A stretch of 64,000 nt of DNA, from assembly GCF_027580225.2 (NCBI RefSeq), contig NC_073351.2:10644501-10708500 (forward strand), given 5' to 3'. Below, piece by piece: positions 23,661 through 36,040 of the stretch. Below the pieces are notes generated by a model. That model ran no database searches and had not been told where the DNA came from. It saw only the letters and a program-made list of their open reading frames with translations. The first letter of the stretch is position 1; every line of letters begins with the position of its first letter. This DNA is from Misgurnus anguillicaudatus. Its lineage: Eukaryota; Chordata; Actinopteri; Cypriniformes; Cobitidae. The translations under genes and the position numbers were made by a program.

Positions 23661-24418
23661 ATGAAATATCAAACTGTCTTTTGTGTGCTCTTGGGGGCCC
23701 CCTGGTGGCTTGGGGGCCCTAAGCAGCCGCATAGTTCGCTTAAACCTTGGATTGGCTCTGCCTACAGTGAAACATGGAGGAGGCTCGGTTATGTTTTGGG
23801 GCTGCATCTGGCACAAGGTCCCTTGAATCTGTGCAGGGCACAATGAAATCTCAAGACTATCAAGGCCTTCTGGAGCGAAACGTACTCCCCAGTGTCAGAA
23901 AGCTCTGTCTCAGTGGCAGGTCATGGGTCCTCCAACAGGATAATGACCCAAAACACACTAAAGTCACCCAAGAATGGATAAAAACAAAACTTTGGACTAT
24001 TCTGAAGTGGCCTTCTATGAATAATCTGAATCCTATAGAACTTCTATGAAAATAACTGAAACTTGCAGTCTGGGGAAGGCAGCCATCAAACCTGAGACAG
24101 CTGGAGAAGTTTGCTCAGGAAGCGTGTGCCAACTACCGGTTAACATGTGCAGAAGTTTCATTGAGAGCTACAGAAATTGTTTGATTGCATTGATTGCCTT
24201 TAAAGGTTGTGCAACAAAATATTAGGTTAGTGGTCCCATCATTTTGTCCATGAAATTTTGTTTGTTTTATTATTTACAATATTATGTTGAATAAAAAGCA
24301 ATTTTAAGCAAAGTCTGATTTCTATTAAATATGGAATAAACAATGGAGGATGCCAATTACTTTTGTCAGTTTCAAGTTTTTTGAAGAGGGGGTACAAACA
24401 AATTTGAGCACGTCTGTA
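23661..24418 (+). mobile_element. 5'-truncated Tc1-like transposon
   Basis: The element keeps the last third of the transposase region, the 3' noncoding part and a 3' end GAGCACGTCTGTA with a TA at the edge. The 5' inverted repeat and the N-terminal DNA-binding half are gone. A different repeat fragment (GGGGGCCCCCTGGTGG and CCTAAGCAGCCGC, 23,690-23,735) sits at the break. It cannot mobilise itself. Confidence 0.85.
23730..24190 (+). pseudogene. Broken Tc1-like transposase, C-terminal part
   Basis: This is the C-terminal half of a Tc1/mariner DDE transposase, the enzyme that cuts and joins Tc1 ends in the nucleus. The reading frame passes through a QQDNDPKHT block holding the second catalytic Asp and through NLNPIE holding the catalytic Glu. 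The spacing between that Asp and Glu is 32 residues instead of the usual 34, so two codons were lost, and the PDLNPIE Asp is replaced. A stop follows directly (LNPIELL then TGA near 24,047). Homology continues to about 24,190 only with frame changes. The first catalytic Asp and the paired helix-turn-helix region are absent. An old, dead copy. Confidence 0.85.
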
Positions 24419-26985
24419 TGATTTCCCATTAACCGGCTCAGATATTGGTACAAAAAATAAATAAATAATAAGTTTAAACCTTGTCTTTCAGAAATAAATC
24501 AGAGACATCGCTAACACTATCCTGCACCTACTTCTCACTTCATAAAGTGTCACATTAATTGCTAAAACACTAAACACTACGTCTAAAAAGTATTTTAATA
24601 ATGGGATCTGGCAACACTGCTCACTGTCCCCTCACAAAAACTGCTATAATAATTTATACATAAATATAATTTATAAATTATATTATATTGTAACTATAAT
24701 AAGGTAGGAAAGGGAAACCAATCAGGATGTCACTTTCATATTTTGTCTTATCAGCCTCTTTAGACTGAGACCTTGTAAAAAATTACTTGAACTTGACCCC
24801 TTAAATAATTGATTTCTGGGATCATTTGCAGGAGACTCCAGGAATGTCTGAGAGAGGTGGGATGTTATTGTCTGAACATACCCCAGTGACTTTCCCTGTT
24901 TCTTTTAGTAAGATGTCTGTGTATGTTCCTTTTCAATAGCAGACATGTGTCTGAATACAAATTCTGATGCCTTTTATTCACCCTTCTGCAGATGAAGGGC
25001 ACAGTGTACCCACCCAAATGAAATAAAACAAGGATATGGAGGAATGATGGGTGTCTATATTAAGAATCTTGTGTCTCACAGCTCTATTTACTATTGGAAA
25101 ATTAGTCAATGTTTAAAATCGTACACATACACTTTTGAAATACAATGACATATCTGGTAATACGTATGTACCATAATATTAATTTGAAGAACCTTAAAGC
25201 ACTATGCAAATACAATTTCTAAATATGGTAACATTCAGTACCATGGTATGTATCCAGGACCACAGTGTTATCATCTGATACCACCATTTTCAGGGTAGGA
25301 AGTTTAAGATTCCAGTAAGTAGATTCTCAACTCACTTCGGTGGTGTTGTCTGACAGATCAATATTGCACTTATCGAGACTGCCGGTACAAGGCTAACTAA
25401 ATAGACAGGCACTCTCCTCTTTCCTGTCTAGATCTCTGGCCTGGTGTATTTATCATTAGTATAACACTGCAGAGGATGTGCATTGCAGAGGACAGCTGCA
25501 GCAAAACACAGTCGAACACTAGAACAAGCAGGTAAATGAATAAATGGAGAAGGAAGTTTCGGTTATCGAATCAGACATTATTCCACCCTTTGCTCTCCAT
25601 TATTCTTACATTTATGGCTCATATTAAATTGTTCCACAATGTTTATTTGAACATTCGTTTTCTTCTTGGATATTGATGTTTGCTGTTATTTCTGAAACGC
25701 TTGAAAAGATTTGCACGCAGCGATTTTTGTGTGAGCATATCAGTGAACAGCCCTGACCACTCTGTGAATTTCACGTCTTTGTAAATGAAAGTTTAATGCA
25801 TTTTAGGAAGGATTGTTCCAGTGCACCTATGCAGCCATTGTGGTGGTGGGGGGTGATACCACAGAAGCCAAAAATTTTCGGGCCAGCAGCATATATCCAA
25901 ATTTCAGTAAAAACCATTCTATTTCATCATAAACAATCTGAAAACAGGGCTTTAGGTGTAAAATACCGCACTTGTCCTTTAAGCATGTCATCCCAAAATA
26001 ACTGGGGTTCTTTCTGTTTTAGGCCTTGAGCAGCAATGCAGCTGGACTGCAAATCACCATGAGCTGCCCTTGACCAACAACGTCTCAACATAAAGGTGTG
26101 TGTGCGTGTGTGCAAGGGTAAGAAGATATCACATTCTCAGGATGTGAAGTAGATGCAGAATATCACACTAAATATGTGGTCATTCAATCCCTCTTACTTT
26201 TAAACCACAACTTCTCGTCTTGCACTAGCCATGTGATGCACAAGTGCGACCTTATGAAGTATATGTTTATGTGGAAAATACTTGTAATTGAAAAATTTTA
26301 AAGTAAAAGTTGAGAAAACTTAAAATTTTTAGGTACCAATTGACATATTTTTTAACTCATTCCCCGCCAGTCTTTTTTGAAAAGTTGCCCGCCAGCATTT
26401 TTTGTGAAAAGATTCACAAAATGCCTTCGGTAAAATGTTCTTCTAAAATATATAAACATACAAATATATCAAATGAAAGAACAGACCCTTGGCTTTCAAA
26501 CAAACAATAAACAAACAAACAAAACAGAAAAAAAAACATTTCATCCTATCTATATATTTCTCTGCTTATAAACTCTTAAATATTAGTATTTTTCTTGAAA
26601 AATATTTTTTTAGCAAAAAGCTAAATTAATTAAATTTTTGTGAAGGAATTTTGTTAGAGATCAGATTGAGAATGATTTTCAAAATATACATGGAGTTTAA
26701 AATTAATCAATCATTTTTTGCTTCAGTTTTTTTTATAAACTGGGTAAGTGTGTAATCTAGTGGATAATCGTGGTATTAAGGATAACCATAAAAGCTCAGA
26801 AACACGTTTTTTTCATGCAAATGTTTTCTCTTAATTGACGAGATAACTCGTCAATGGCGGAGAAAGAGTAAAGTTGATCCAACTTTTCACCTTTGACAGT
26901 GAAGACTCCAAGACCTGAATCAAGTGTATCAGATAAGGGAGACATAGAAAAGAGGTGGTTTTAGAAGTTCTGGTCTAGTGGACTT
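24419..26985. other. AT-rich sequence, no gene seen
   Basis: Short overlapping ORFs at 25,796-26,115 lie on opposite strands and lack domains. CA/TG-rich bits occur near 26,095. AAACAAACAAACAAAACAG near 26,500 is a small simple repeat. No element ends were fixed. Confidence 0.5.
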
Positions 26986-26988
26986 TAG

Positions 26989-27966
26989 GGATGCACGCTA
27001 GCTAAGACTATTCATAAATATCAGTCATGTGACCTTTTTACGTCATTCCAGTTGCCTGCCGCCATCTTGAGTAGCTACCGAGTACCAGTAGGCTACTGAC
27101 AAGCATTGGCTAGCTTGCTACGATTTATTGATTTCTTATCGTTTACATCTATGATTTTTATGGATATGGGAAATGGCTACGAAAGACAACATTTCACACC
27201 TCTACTGTCATGAAAAGAAACGCTACTTCTTCGTTAAAAAATATCTTGGTTAGGGTGTGATGCCTACTCGATCCCTGATGGGTTCTTCCAGCCCCTGCTA
27301 CCGAACTATTTTACAACACTAAGAAGGCTCAACACAACATGAAACTTTGCTTGAAGTATCACCTGGATCTCTACACATGAACGCAAGCATTGAGAACATT
27401 GTTTGTGTACACAGAGTTTACTAAAAAGAACAACTGATTTTGGCTGTTATGGTGTCCGCTCATCATCTTTGCCAGACATAAAGAATCGATTTCCGAATGC
27501 GAATTAATGAATGTCATATAAGGCTACTTTTTCAACTAGAAGGTCAATATTGTTTTTCAATTGCGATAAAACAACGAATTATCCATGCATTGTATGTAAC
27601 TATGCTGTAGGAGCTATCCATTTTTACCCTCCCCTCTCTTTACGTCGCATTCAGAGATCGATACATCTTGACTGGCAAGATGGCGGCGAGCGGACACCAA
27701 AGTCCGTTGTTCAAAACCTTCTTTTTAGTAAACTCTGTGTACACAAACAATGTTTTCAATGCTCGAGTTTATGTGTAGAGACCCATGTGATACTTCGAGC
27801 AAAGTATCATGTTGTGTCAAGCCTTCTTAGTGTTGTAAAAATAGCGATTTTGATGCTCACAACATATTGAAGGCATAGCTTTTAGTTCTTTTGCGACCAC
27901 TTGGCAAAAGACAAGTTTGAGATTTGAGTGACGTCAGCTGATATTCATGAATACTGAGTGCATCTA
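26989..27966. mobile_element. Fold-back element with long inner arms
   Basis: The outer ends pair imperfectly: GGGATGCACGCTAGC, then TATTCATAAATATCAG, against the right end read in reverse as AGATGCACTCAG then TATTCATGAATATCAG. Inside are two longer arms, 27,305-27,461 and 27,688-27,846, that are inverted copies of each other at roughly 85-90 percent by eye. Both contain GTGTACACAGAGTTTACT and ACAACACTAAGAAGGCT. A loop of about 225 bp separates them. AAGATGGCGGC motifs lie near 27,060 and 27,677. The 119-codon ORF at 27,511 runs through loop and arm and is not credible. Confidence 0.7.
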
Positions 27967-29428
27967 TTAGAACTGATCCCATAATCTTTGAGGTATGAAG
28001 AAGTAAGGTCATGGCAGAATATATGGCAGAATCTCTAAAGTAGCATAGTTTCTCTGAAAGAGTACTGTTTATTCATGGGTGCCTGTAAGTAAAAAAGTGT
28101 ACAAGTGTACAGTTTTTGACATGAAAGTCTTTATGAAAAATTGACATGGCCTAAGATGGAAAAGAAAACAAAAATAGAAGTAAGGGGAGGAGACATGAGG
28201 TCTCATTCTCGCTGCAAGTTTACATGATTGTTCCCTCTTCCTAAGGCTGACAAGAACATCCAGCAGATCATCTGTTCCAAATCTCCTGCACATTTTCAAA
28301 GTATTACCATATGATGTAACCTTCAACTTCTCAGATTTACCTGATTATCAGCCCTGGAAACGCAAGGTTATCAACAAGGTCGCGCAGTGGGAGGTAAGTT
28401 GATGCGCACAAGTGAAAGCCAAATCAGTTGAAACGACTTTTACTCAGAGATCCTATTAAATATTTACCTTAATTTGCTTGTTTTCTTCTTTCGAGTCTCC
28501 AAAGTCTGTTTGCTTATTCCTGAGTTAATGTGATCATGGCCTGCATAAACCCGAGCTCCTAAACGCTTCTGACAGTTCAGTGAGAGTCTCTGGATTTACA
28601 TGACTGCACGGGGAAGCGAGTATTTAATGTTGGAGTAATGATTGCTGGAGGAAGCTGATAGCCTGAGGGTGCACTGAAAAAATGAATGTGCACGCTGTAT
28701 TTATTCTTGCTCATATTCTCTGCATCTTCGCTTCCTGGCTTTTATAGTGGTACTTAACTTGGCGAAAGGTGGGGTGTGATTAGAGTTATGTATATAGGAG
28801 TAAGACATTATATCAGTGATGACCTCACTACTTAATGTGAATTATGAGTGAAGAAAGGAATGCTAATGGACTGGTAATGGCAGGGTTTGTCGTTATTTGG
28901 ACCTGTTTCAAAGGGGATCAAGTAAGAATCTGCTAAGATCCTAGAGATGAATTCTTTGAAATCCAGTCTAAAGTCTTATAATCTAATAATGAGATTAGGA
29001 TCATCAAAGTTTGATTTTGGATTGATTTCAATGTTTGACATCGCATTACTCAGTCAATATTAAAGATATCAAGATTTCACAGATTGTTCTTTAGATTACA
29101 TAGGATGATTTTATGTAAATTGCAGTCTTAGGGACAGGGCTATGTTTAGGTGCTAGAACTACATGCTTACTAAACCAATCAATCCTTTTGACTTTCTAGT
29201 TAAGTTTTTTTGGGGGGTTAACACTATGATTGTATACCTACAGAGTAAGTTGATTCAAGAACACGTGCGTCCACCAAAATAGGAGTGGCAGACGCTCCCA
29301 CTTTCCTTCTCGAACTCTCTAGAGTTTCAATACACCTCTAATGTGTTCACAGAATGTGTCCTTAAAACCAAATGTCTGTAAAGTAACATTTCTTTTACTA
29401 GCGCTTTTATTCTCAGAACCGAGCACTT
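27967..29428. other. Unique sequence, no gene seen
   Basis: AT-rich, with a non-repetitive stretch at 28,200-28,700. An 85-codon minus ORF at 28,326-28,069 has no domain. No RNA gene recognised. Confidence 0.5.
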
Positions 29429-29490
29429 AGAGAGAGCGAGAGAGAGAGAGAGAGAGAAAGAAAAAGAGAGAGAAAGAAAAAGAGAGAGAA
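29429..29490. repeat. (GA)n microsatellite with AAAGA interruptions
   Basis: A purine-only tract of AGAG repeats interrupted by GAAAGAAAAA segments. It is a polypurine simple repeat. Confidence 0.95.
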
Positions 29491-30005
29491 CTTATCTGAT
29501 GAGATTGTCCTAGAAACATTTCTTCTCCATACAGCGAGATCTCCAGGGAAAGTCACGTTAGTGCAGTCAGTGACCGTGGTACACCTTAAAATAGTGGAAA
29601 ACCTTATAAGAACATCACAAGTGATGTTTACCAGTGTGTTCCTCAGCCCGTCAGCAGGGAATAGCAGAACAGCGATTGTGTTTACTGTATAAGAGAGAAA
29701 CGGATGACCTGATAATATATCAACCTACATACGGGGTTAAACCAGTCAGGAACATATCTGGATCGTGTTTAACCCAAAATGAAAAATTAGTGTGAAGCAA
29801 ATGAAGTTTGTTGGGGTACAATGACACATATGGCAGTGTGATTATTTTTATGGCAATAAAAAGCTGCTGTTAGTTGACGGGTATCCTTGAAATAGTTTTC
29901 CAGCTCTCTTCTGGGTGACATGTCATTAGAGGACAGAGAGCTTTGGATAGAGAGCTTATGTTTAATTAAATATAGGTCTAATGTAATGGCTTAGTGGAAG
30001 TTCAT
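29491..30005. other. Unique sequence, no gene seen
   Basis: No ORF, exon or repeat boundary was recognised before the tetranucleotide array. Confidence 0.5.
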
Positions 30006-30173
30006 TTGTCTGTCTGTCTATCAATCAATCTATCTATTTACATTGTATGTCTGTCTGTCTGTCTGTCTACCTACCTACCTACCTACCTATCTATCTACAT
30101 TGTCCAGATGTTTATCAATTTGTCTATATGTCTACATTGTCTTGCCTGTCTGTCTGTCTGTTTGTTTGTCTAC

Positions 30174-30206
<33 letters not shown>

Positions 30207-30420
30207 AATTAGTCTATTAGTCTGTCTGTCTATGTCTATACCTACATTGTCTGTCTATCTGTCTATCACTCTGTCTGTCTGTCTAACAGTCTGTCTGTTT
30301 ATCACTCTGTTTGTCTATCAGTCAGTATGTCTGTCTGTCTGTCTGTCTGTCTATCATTCTGTCTGTCTGTCTGTCTGTCTGTCTGTCAATTAGTCTGTCT
30401 GTCTATCAGTCAGTCAGTCA

Positions 30421-30451
<31 letters not shown>

Positions 30452-30844
30452 AGTCAGTCAGTCAGTCAGTCAGTCAGTCAGTCAGTCAGCCAGTCAGTCA
30501 GTCAGTCAGTCAATCAATCTGTTTGTCTGTCTTTCAGTCTGTCCTGTCTGTCAATCAGTCTGTCTGTCTGTCAATCAATCAATCAATCAATCAATCAGTG
30601 TATCAGTCTGTCTGTCTATCACTCTGTCTGTCTATCAGTCAGTCTGTCTGTCTGTCAGCCTGTCTATATATCTGTCTGTTTGTCTGTCTGTCAATCAATA
30701 TGTCTGTCTATCAGTCTGTCTGTATGTCTGTCTATCAGTCAATCTGTCAGTCTGTCCATCTGTCAGTCAGTCTGTCTTTTTATCAGTCCATCATCAGTCT
30801 GTCTGTCTATCTGTCTGTTTGTTTGTTTGTCTGTCAGTCAACCA

Positions 30845-30875
<31 letters not shown>

Positions 30876-31043
30876 AGTCTGTCTGTCTATCACTCTGTTT
30901 GTCTATCAGTCAGTATATCTGTCTGTCTACCAGTCTGCCTGTCTGTCTGTCTGTCTGTCTGTCTATCTGTCTGTCTATCAGTCTGTCTGTCTGTCTGTCT
31001 ATCACTCTGTTTGTCTATCAGTCAGTCAGTCAGTCTGTCTACC

Positions 31044-31133
<90 letters not shown>

Positions 31134-31160
31134 CATTGTCTGTCTATCTATCTACCTACA

Positions 31161-31195
<35 letters not shown>

Positions 31196-31210
31196 CATTG
31201 TCTGTCTCTC
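30006..31210 (+). repeat. 1.2-kb TCTG/TCAG/TCAA/TCTA tetranucleotide array
   Basis: A continuous array with 4-bp period built from TCTG, with blocks of TCAG (about 30,405-30,515), TCAA (30,575-30,600) and TCTA (31,098-31,132). The word ACATTGT interrupts it at about seven places. Since four is not a multiple of three, all forward frames read the same Leu-Ser-Val-Cys-type peptide, giving several overlapping ORFs of about 300 codons that are artefacts. Confidence 0.97.
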
Positions 31211-31253
31211 TCATAAAATGCAGCATACATCTGCATCATATCTATATATTTTA

Positions 31254-32566
31254 CAGTTTTTCTCAGTCGCTTTGGTACAATTCTCAGATCAGATTTGAAA
31301 TTCTCAAAACTGCTTGTTCAATTCTCACATCATTGTGTCACTTGTGCACATCAAAAAAGCAGTTTCTAATTTATTTGAACAAGTTGCAAATGCTTTAGTA
31401 CATCCATGCAAATGATTATGTACAATTCTCTGCTTTTTCCTACATTATCAGTTGCTTATGTCATGTTGATCAAAATGTATTATAATGGGTCTCTGTTGAA
31501 TAGTCTCACACCCCACAATATTTAGGCATTAGTTCATAGTATAAGTCTTTACATGCAAAATGGTTGAACATGTTGTCAAAATACAGGATATCTGGTCAAA
31601 CATATTTCTATACATTTCCATTAGACATTTTTTCTAAATCTGTCTTGAATTGGTAAAATGCTCCTAGGTGAATCTTGACTTTCTCTAACAGACAGAAACG
31701 TCCCCCAGCAAGCAAAAACCGAGACTTTGAAATTATGGCTAACTGTAGACCCAATAGTAGACCCACTTCTACCCTAAATAACCCTGAATTTGATTACATG
31801 CCCTTTTTGCCAAAAGAACTAGAAGATGTATGATATTCCAACATGTAAGCAAAGTCCACAGGTGTTCAAGGTGTTTGCTTTCATTTCTTTTACATGTTCT
31901 AAAAGTATACACATTGTCTATTCTTGGGCTATGGTTAGATGTCTATTAGACTTTTACTGGCAGCCCAAATTTAGCCTTGTTTTAGCCAAACATGCTTGCT
32001 GGATGTATAGGAAGACTTCAGTGTAATTCCTACAGCACTGCATGTACAGTTTTCCCTAAAGATATTGTCCCATGTTCACATTTCTACTTTTATGTTATGC
32101 AGTGCTGTCTTTTCCTTTCTGTATCATTATGACATGGTCTGTCAACCAATTACAGTACAAACAGTAAAAGCATAAATGTACATTTTGTCCAGTCTCCTGC
32201 AATCAAACTCCCACATAACTTATACTAAGGTGTAACTTAAAATTTACAATACTTGTCATGAAAACTTTAGCCATAGTTTACATCAGAACATCCCTCCAGA
32301 GTAAACTGTTATATTGACAATATGACTAAACAATTTGACTGTCTTATCCGTACACAATGACTTGTTATTCTGATGGCACTGACATGTTCATTGACACAGA
32401 TATTTAATTTTGAGAGATGAACTAATTATTTTGAGTAAAAGAGTGGCTTTTGCAGGTTATACATGATGTTTTGCTATTTGTCCAAATTGTTGTGAGAAAT
32501 GCACTTACTGTTTTGCAAATTGTGAGTATGATTCGAGAGGTGTACCGAAGCGACTGAGAAAAACTG
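31254..32566. mobile_element. 1.3-kb TA-flanked inverted-repeat element
   Basis: The left end CAGTTTTTCTCAGTCGCTTT and right end (reverse complement CAGTTTTTCTCAGTCGCTTC) match over about 26 bp with one mismatch. Weaker similarity continues inward (ATTCTCAC words). TA lies at both junctions (31,252-31,253 and 32,567-32,568), giving a Tc1/mariner-type target; CAG ends suggest pogo-like. The interior is AT-rich with no ORF above about 70 codons, so it is nonautonomous. It sits only 43 bp after the tetranucleotide array. Confidence 0.85.
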
Positions 32567-32568
32567 TA

Positions 32569-34968
32569 AATATGTATATATGTATATTATATTGTATATT
32601 TATAGACTGTATATGTAGGCTGCATTTTGCGGGTTCTGCTTGGATATATAGAGATAAATGTCATGGCTTTTTTGGTTGCTGTACAACATTACAGTAATGA
32701 ACATCAACTCTATGAGATGAGAATCAGCTAGTTCATGCACCGATAACAAAGGCAATATTGCCCAAACTATATTTACTCTACATCATTAGCTTTTCAATGG
32801 AAAACTATGTTTATCGTCGTTACTCATAGAGAAAATATCAGCCGTCTTGATGAAGTCATTTGATTTACTTCATCAGACATTTACAAGCCCTTAAGCATCT
32901 AAGAGACATATTCAATTAGGGACATTGGTTAAAGCAATGACAAAGAATCTCATTTTGTCATCTGTCAAGCTTTGATAAGCACCGAGCTGATCTGTGGGCT
33001 AAAACAGAGATAATAAAACACAAGACTAATGAGCTGCCGCAAATGGACTAACTTCTAACAAATGTCCGTCCCACAGCCAATGTCCTGAAAAGAAAAAATA
33101 GCTGCTCATAATTACAGTTCAACAATGTGGCGTATATTCGGGGAAATGAAAGGAAAGACTTGTTGACTAATTAAATGGTGGGTTTGAACTGCAGCTACGA
33201 CAACTGTACACTGCAGCGTTTATATAAGATTGTTATAAAAATATCTTATCTCCAGCGATTTGCTGGTGTGAAACGAGTACAGAAGAGTTAATAAGACTCA
33301 CAGCCACATCAGAAATGTGCATCACCTCCAGACAGTTTGCTTATTGTGTTTTTTATTAGTTTGAACTGGTTTGGTGGGATAATTGGAAGTCCTATCCTGT
33401 AATATTAAACTGGGATTTTGTATATGGAAAATCTGATAGTGATTCTTGAGCTCTTGCAAGATGTAACACGACACATTCCCCAAAAAGCATAAAAGGCATA
33501 ATATATACGACAGACTGCGATGGATTAATACTGCCAATACTTTTTATGTATCATTAAAGGTACCAAACAAGCCCTCCTGCACCCGCAGTAGATGTCTGAT
33601 GTCCCTGACTCTTGTTTTATAATGAGGGCGAGTGATTCTCAAAGGATTTTTGAAAGCAGTACATTATTAAATATTAAAGAGCTGTCAGGGCTGACCAGTC
33701 TTATTTTTGTTTCCCACACTTAAACTTATTTAGTAATTAGTCCCAATGCTGACGTTAGTACATCTTATATTGTTTAAAAAATGTTTGTCGGAGAGCGTAC
33801 AAGATGAGCGGTGCATGATGTATGATTTCACTTCCAATTAAAAGCCATTACTGAAAAAAGACTGCATACCTGTACCTGCTTCCTTCATGGCGGATGAGTG
33901 CATTAAGCTCTCTCTCACTTTTTCTCTCTGTGTACGTTTGCTTCAGTGTTGCATCTTGTTGGCTGTGGTTAATTAGAAGCCCCTAAAACATCCTCAGATC
34001 TGAATTTCTGATGTGTTTATTAGTCAGTGTCTGCATTTGTGTCTGAAGCATCCTGTGCCTCCTAATGCTGCTTTACTTGAGGTGCAGCTTCCGGCTCACG
34101 CTGCAGACACAAGCAGTTTTTCTCCAATGTTACTCGAAGCGAATCTAAACTCATTTAATGCAAGGTATGAAGCACCGTGGAAATTGATTCATTGGCCGAT
34201 ACATTACTCTTAATCTTAATATTTAACTTAAGGACGTATTAACAAGACTTTTTAATGAGGTTTTATATGACAAATAATACGCTTTTTTAATGGCTGGCGT
34301 TTATAAATGAGTATGGAGGTGTTGGGGAACGTGTGATTTATGAGGTAGTAGCTTCAACCTTACAAAACAGCTCAAAAGCAAGCTCCAATCAGATTGCCCG
34401 ACAGCCACACAACTTCCTGGAATCAGGTTTTTTATCATTTTGGCAGAAAACAAAGTGGTGTTGGAAAGTTGCTTGTTGATAAAATTAATATACGAGCAAA
34501 AAGTTTGGGTTGTAAGGTCTGTGCAACAAATCTTTAAGTCTGTGAATTGCAAGTTGCGATTGATTTTACTTACTTTATTGTGATGTATTTCAGAGCCAAA
34601 TGGTGTATTGAATGAGGACATGGCGTGTTTATTCACTGCAAATTGATTGGATTTGGAAAAGTAGATGTTTCAGAAATGGAGCTGGCAGAAGATTGACAGT
34701 GGTTAACGGATGTTACGGTCAAACTGACGTGATCAGATAAGGATTGCCATTCCAGAGAGACAGATAAATTGCAGAGAAAAATTGTTTACCAAAATCTAGC
34801 CGAAAGTACCAGAGGTGCAGAAAGAGGGTTTGTTGTAACACTTGCTAGAAACATCTATTCAAATAATTCAATACTATTCTGTGGATATTGTTTGTACATA
34901 TGTCTATAATATCCACACATTCATCCATCCATGATCCTTCATCTAACCACCCTTGTGTTATGGATCAA
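32569..34968. other. Largely unique sequence, no gene seen
   Basis: This is one of the longer stretches without recognisable repeats. Parts (32,860-33,250 and 33,850-34,200) look like slowly evolving noncoding DNA because they lack obvious decay products, but that is only an impression. ORFs of up to 111 codons (34,636-34,301 minus) show no domain. Confidence 0.5.
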
Positions 34969-36040
34969 TATACACTCACCTAAAGGATTATTAGGAACAC
35001 CTGTTCAATTTCTCATTAATGCAATTATCTAATCAACCAATCACATGGCAGTTGCTTCAATGCATTTAGGGGTGTGGTCCTGGTCAAGACAATCTCCTGA
35101 ACTCCAAACTGAATGTCAGAATGGGAAAGAAAGGTGATTTAAGCAATTTTGAGTGTGGCATCTGCTCAGTTACTGGGATTTTCACGCACAACCATTTCTA
35201 GGGTTTACAAAGAATGGTGTGAAAAGGGAAAAACATCCAGTATGCAGCAGTCCTGTGGGCAAAAATGCCTTGTTGATGCTAGAGGTCAGAGGAGAATGAA
35301 CCGACTGATTCAAGCTGATACAAGAGCAACTTTGACTGAAATGACCCCTCGTTACAACCGAGGTATGCCGCAAAGCATTTGTGAAGCCACAACACACACA
35401 ACCTTGAGGCGGATGGGCTACAACAGAAGAAGACCCCACCGGGTACCACTCATCTCCACTATAAATAGGAAAAAGAGGCTACAATTTGCACAAGCTCACC
35501 AAAATTGGACAGTTGAAGACTGGAAAAATGTTGCCTGGTCTGATGAGTCTCGATTTCTGTTGGGACATTCAGATGGTAGAGTCAGAATTTGGCGTAAACA
35601 GAATGAAAACATGGATCCATCATGCCTTGATACCACTGTGCAGGCTGATGGTGTAACGGTGTGGGGGATGTTTTCTTGGCACACTTTAGGCCCCTTAGTG
35701 CCAGTAGGGCATTGTTTAAATGCCACGGCCTACCTGAGCATTGTTTCTGACCATGTCTATCCCTTTATGACCACCATGTATCCATCCTCTGATGGCTACT
35801 TCCAGCAGGATTTCAAATTGGTTTCTTGAACATGACAATGAGTTCACTGTACTAAAATGGCCCCCACAGTCACAAGATCTTAACCCAGTAGAGCATCTTT
35901 GGGATGGGGTGGAATGGAACCTTGTGCCCTGGATGTGCATCACACAATTCTCCATCAACTGCAAGATGCTATCCTATCAATATGGGCCAACATTTCAGCA
36001 CCTTGTTGAATCAATGCAGAGTATGAATTGTATTTTGTGC
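34969..36040 (+). mobile_element. 3'-truncated Tc1-like transposon
   Basis: The 5' end is intact-looking: TA then CACTCACCTAAAGGATTATT and AGGAACACCTGTTC, a widely distributed fish Tc1 family terminus. The transposase region follows. No matching inverted repeat is found after 36,040, so the 3' end is lost. The copy is clearly younger than the one at 23.7 kb because most of its protein is still readable. Confidence 0.9.
35121..36030 (+). pseudogene. Frameshifted Tc1-like transposase
   Basis: The ancestral start is probably the ATG at 35,121 (MGKKGDLSNF). A lesion near 35,150 moves the frame, after which 35,149-35,829 is open. The readable part holds a helix-turn-helix (LLGFSRTTISRVYKEW), a second RRPHRVPL-type DNA-binding segment, the first catalytic Asp in WSDESRF (residue about 132 of the open frame) and the second in YFQQD (about 221). 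A deletion directly after YFQQD removes the usual NAPCH-type block and shifts frame. The rest, including the catalytic Glu in DLNPVEHLW near 35,885, continues in another frame from about 35,810. Homology fades by about 36,030. Normal length in the family is about 340 residues. The protein cannot be active. Confidence 0.9.

Noticed and set aside
27511..27870. 119-codon ORF in the fold-back element
   Set aside because: It spans the loop and one inverted arm, and its C-terminal part is only the arm sequence.
30043..31398. Overlapping ORFs of about 290-320 codons with Leu-Ser-Val-Cys repeats
   Set aside because: A 4-bp repeat without stop words is open in all forward frames and gives the same peptide. 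It is a simple repeat artefact.
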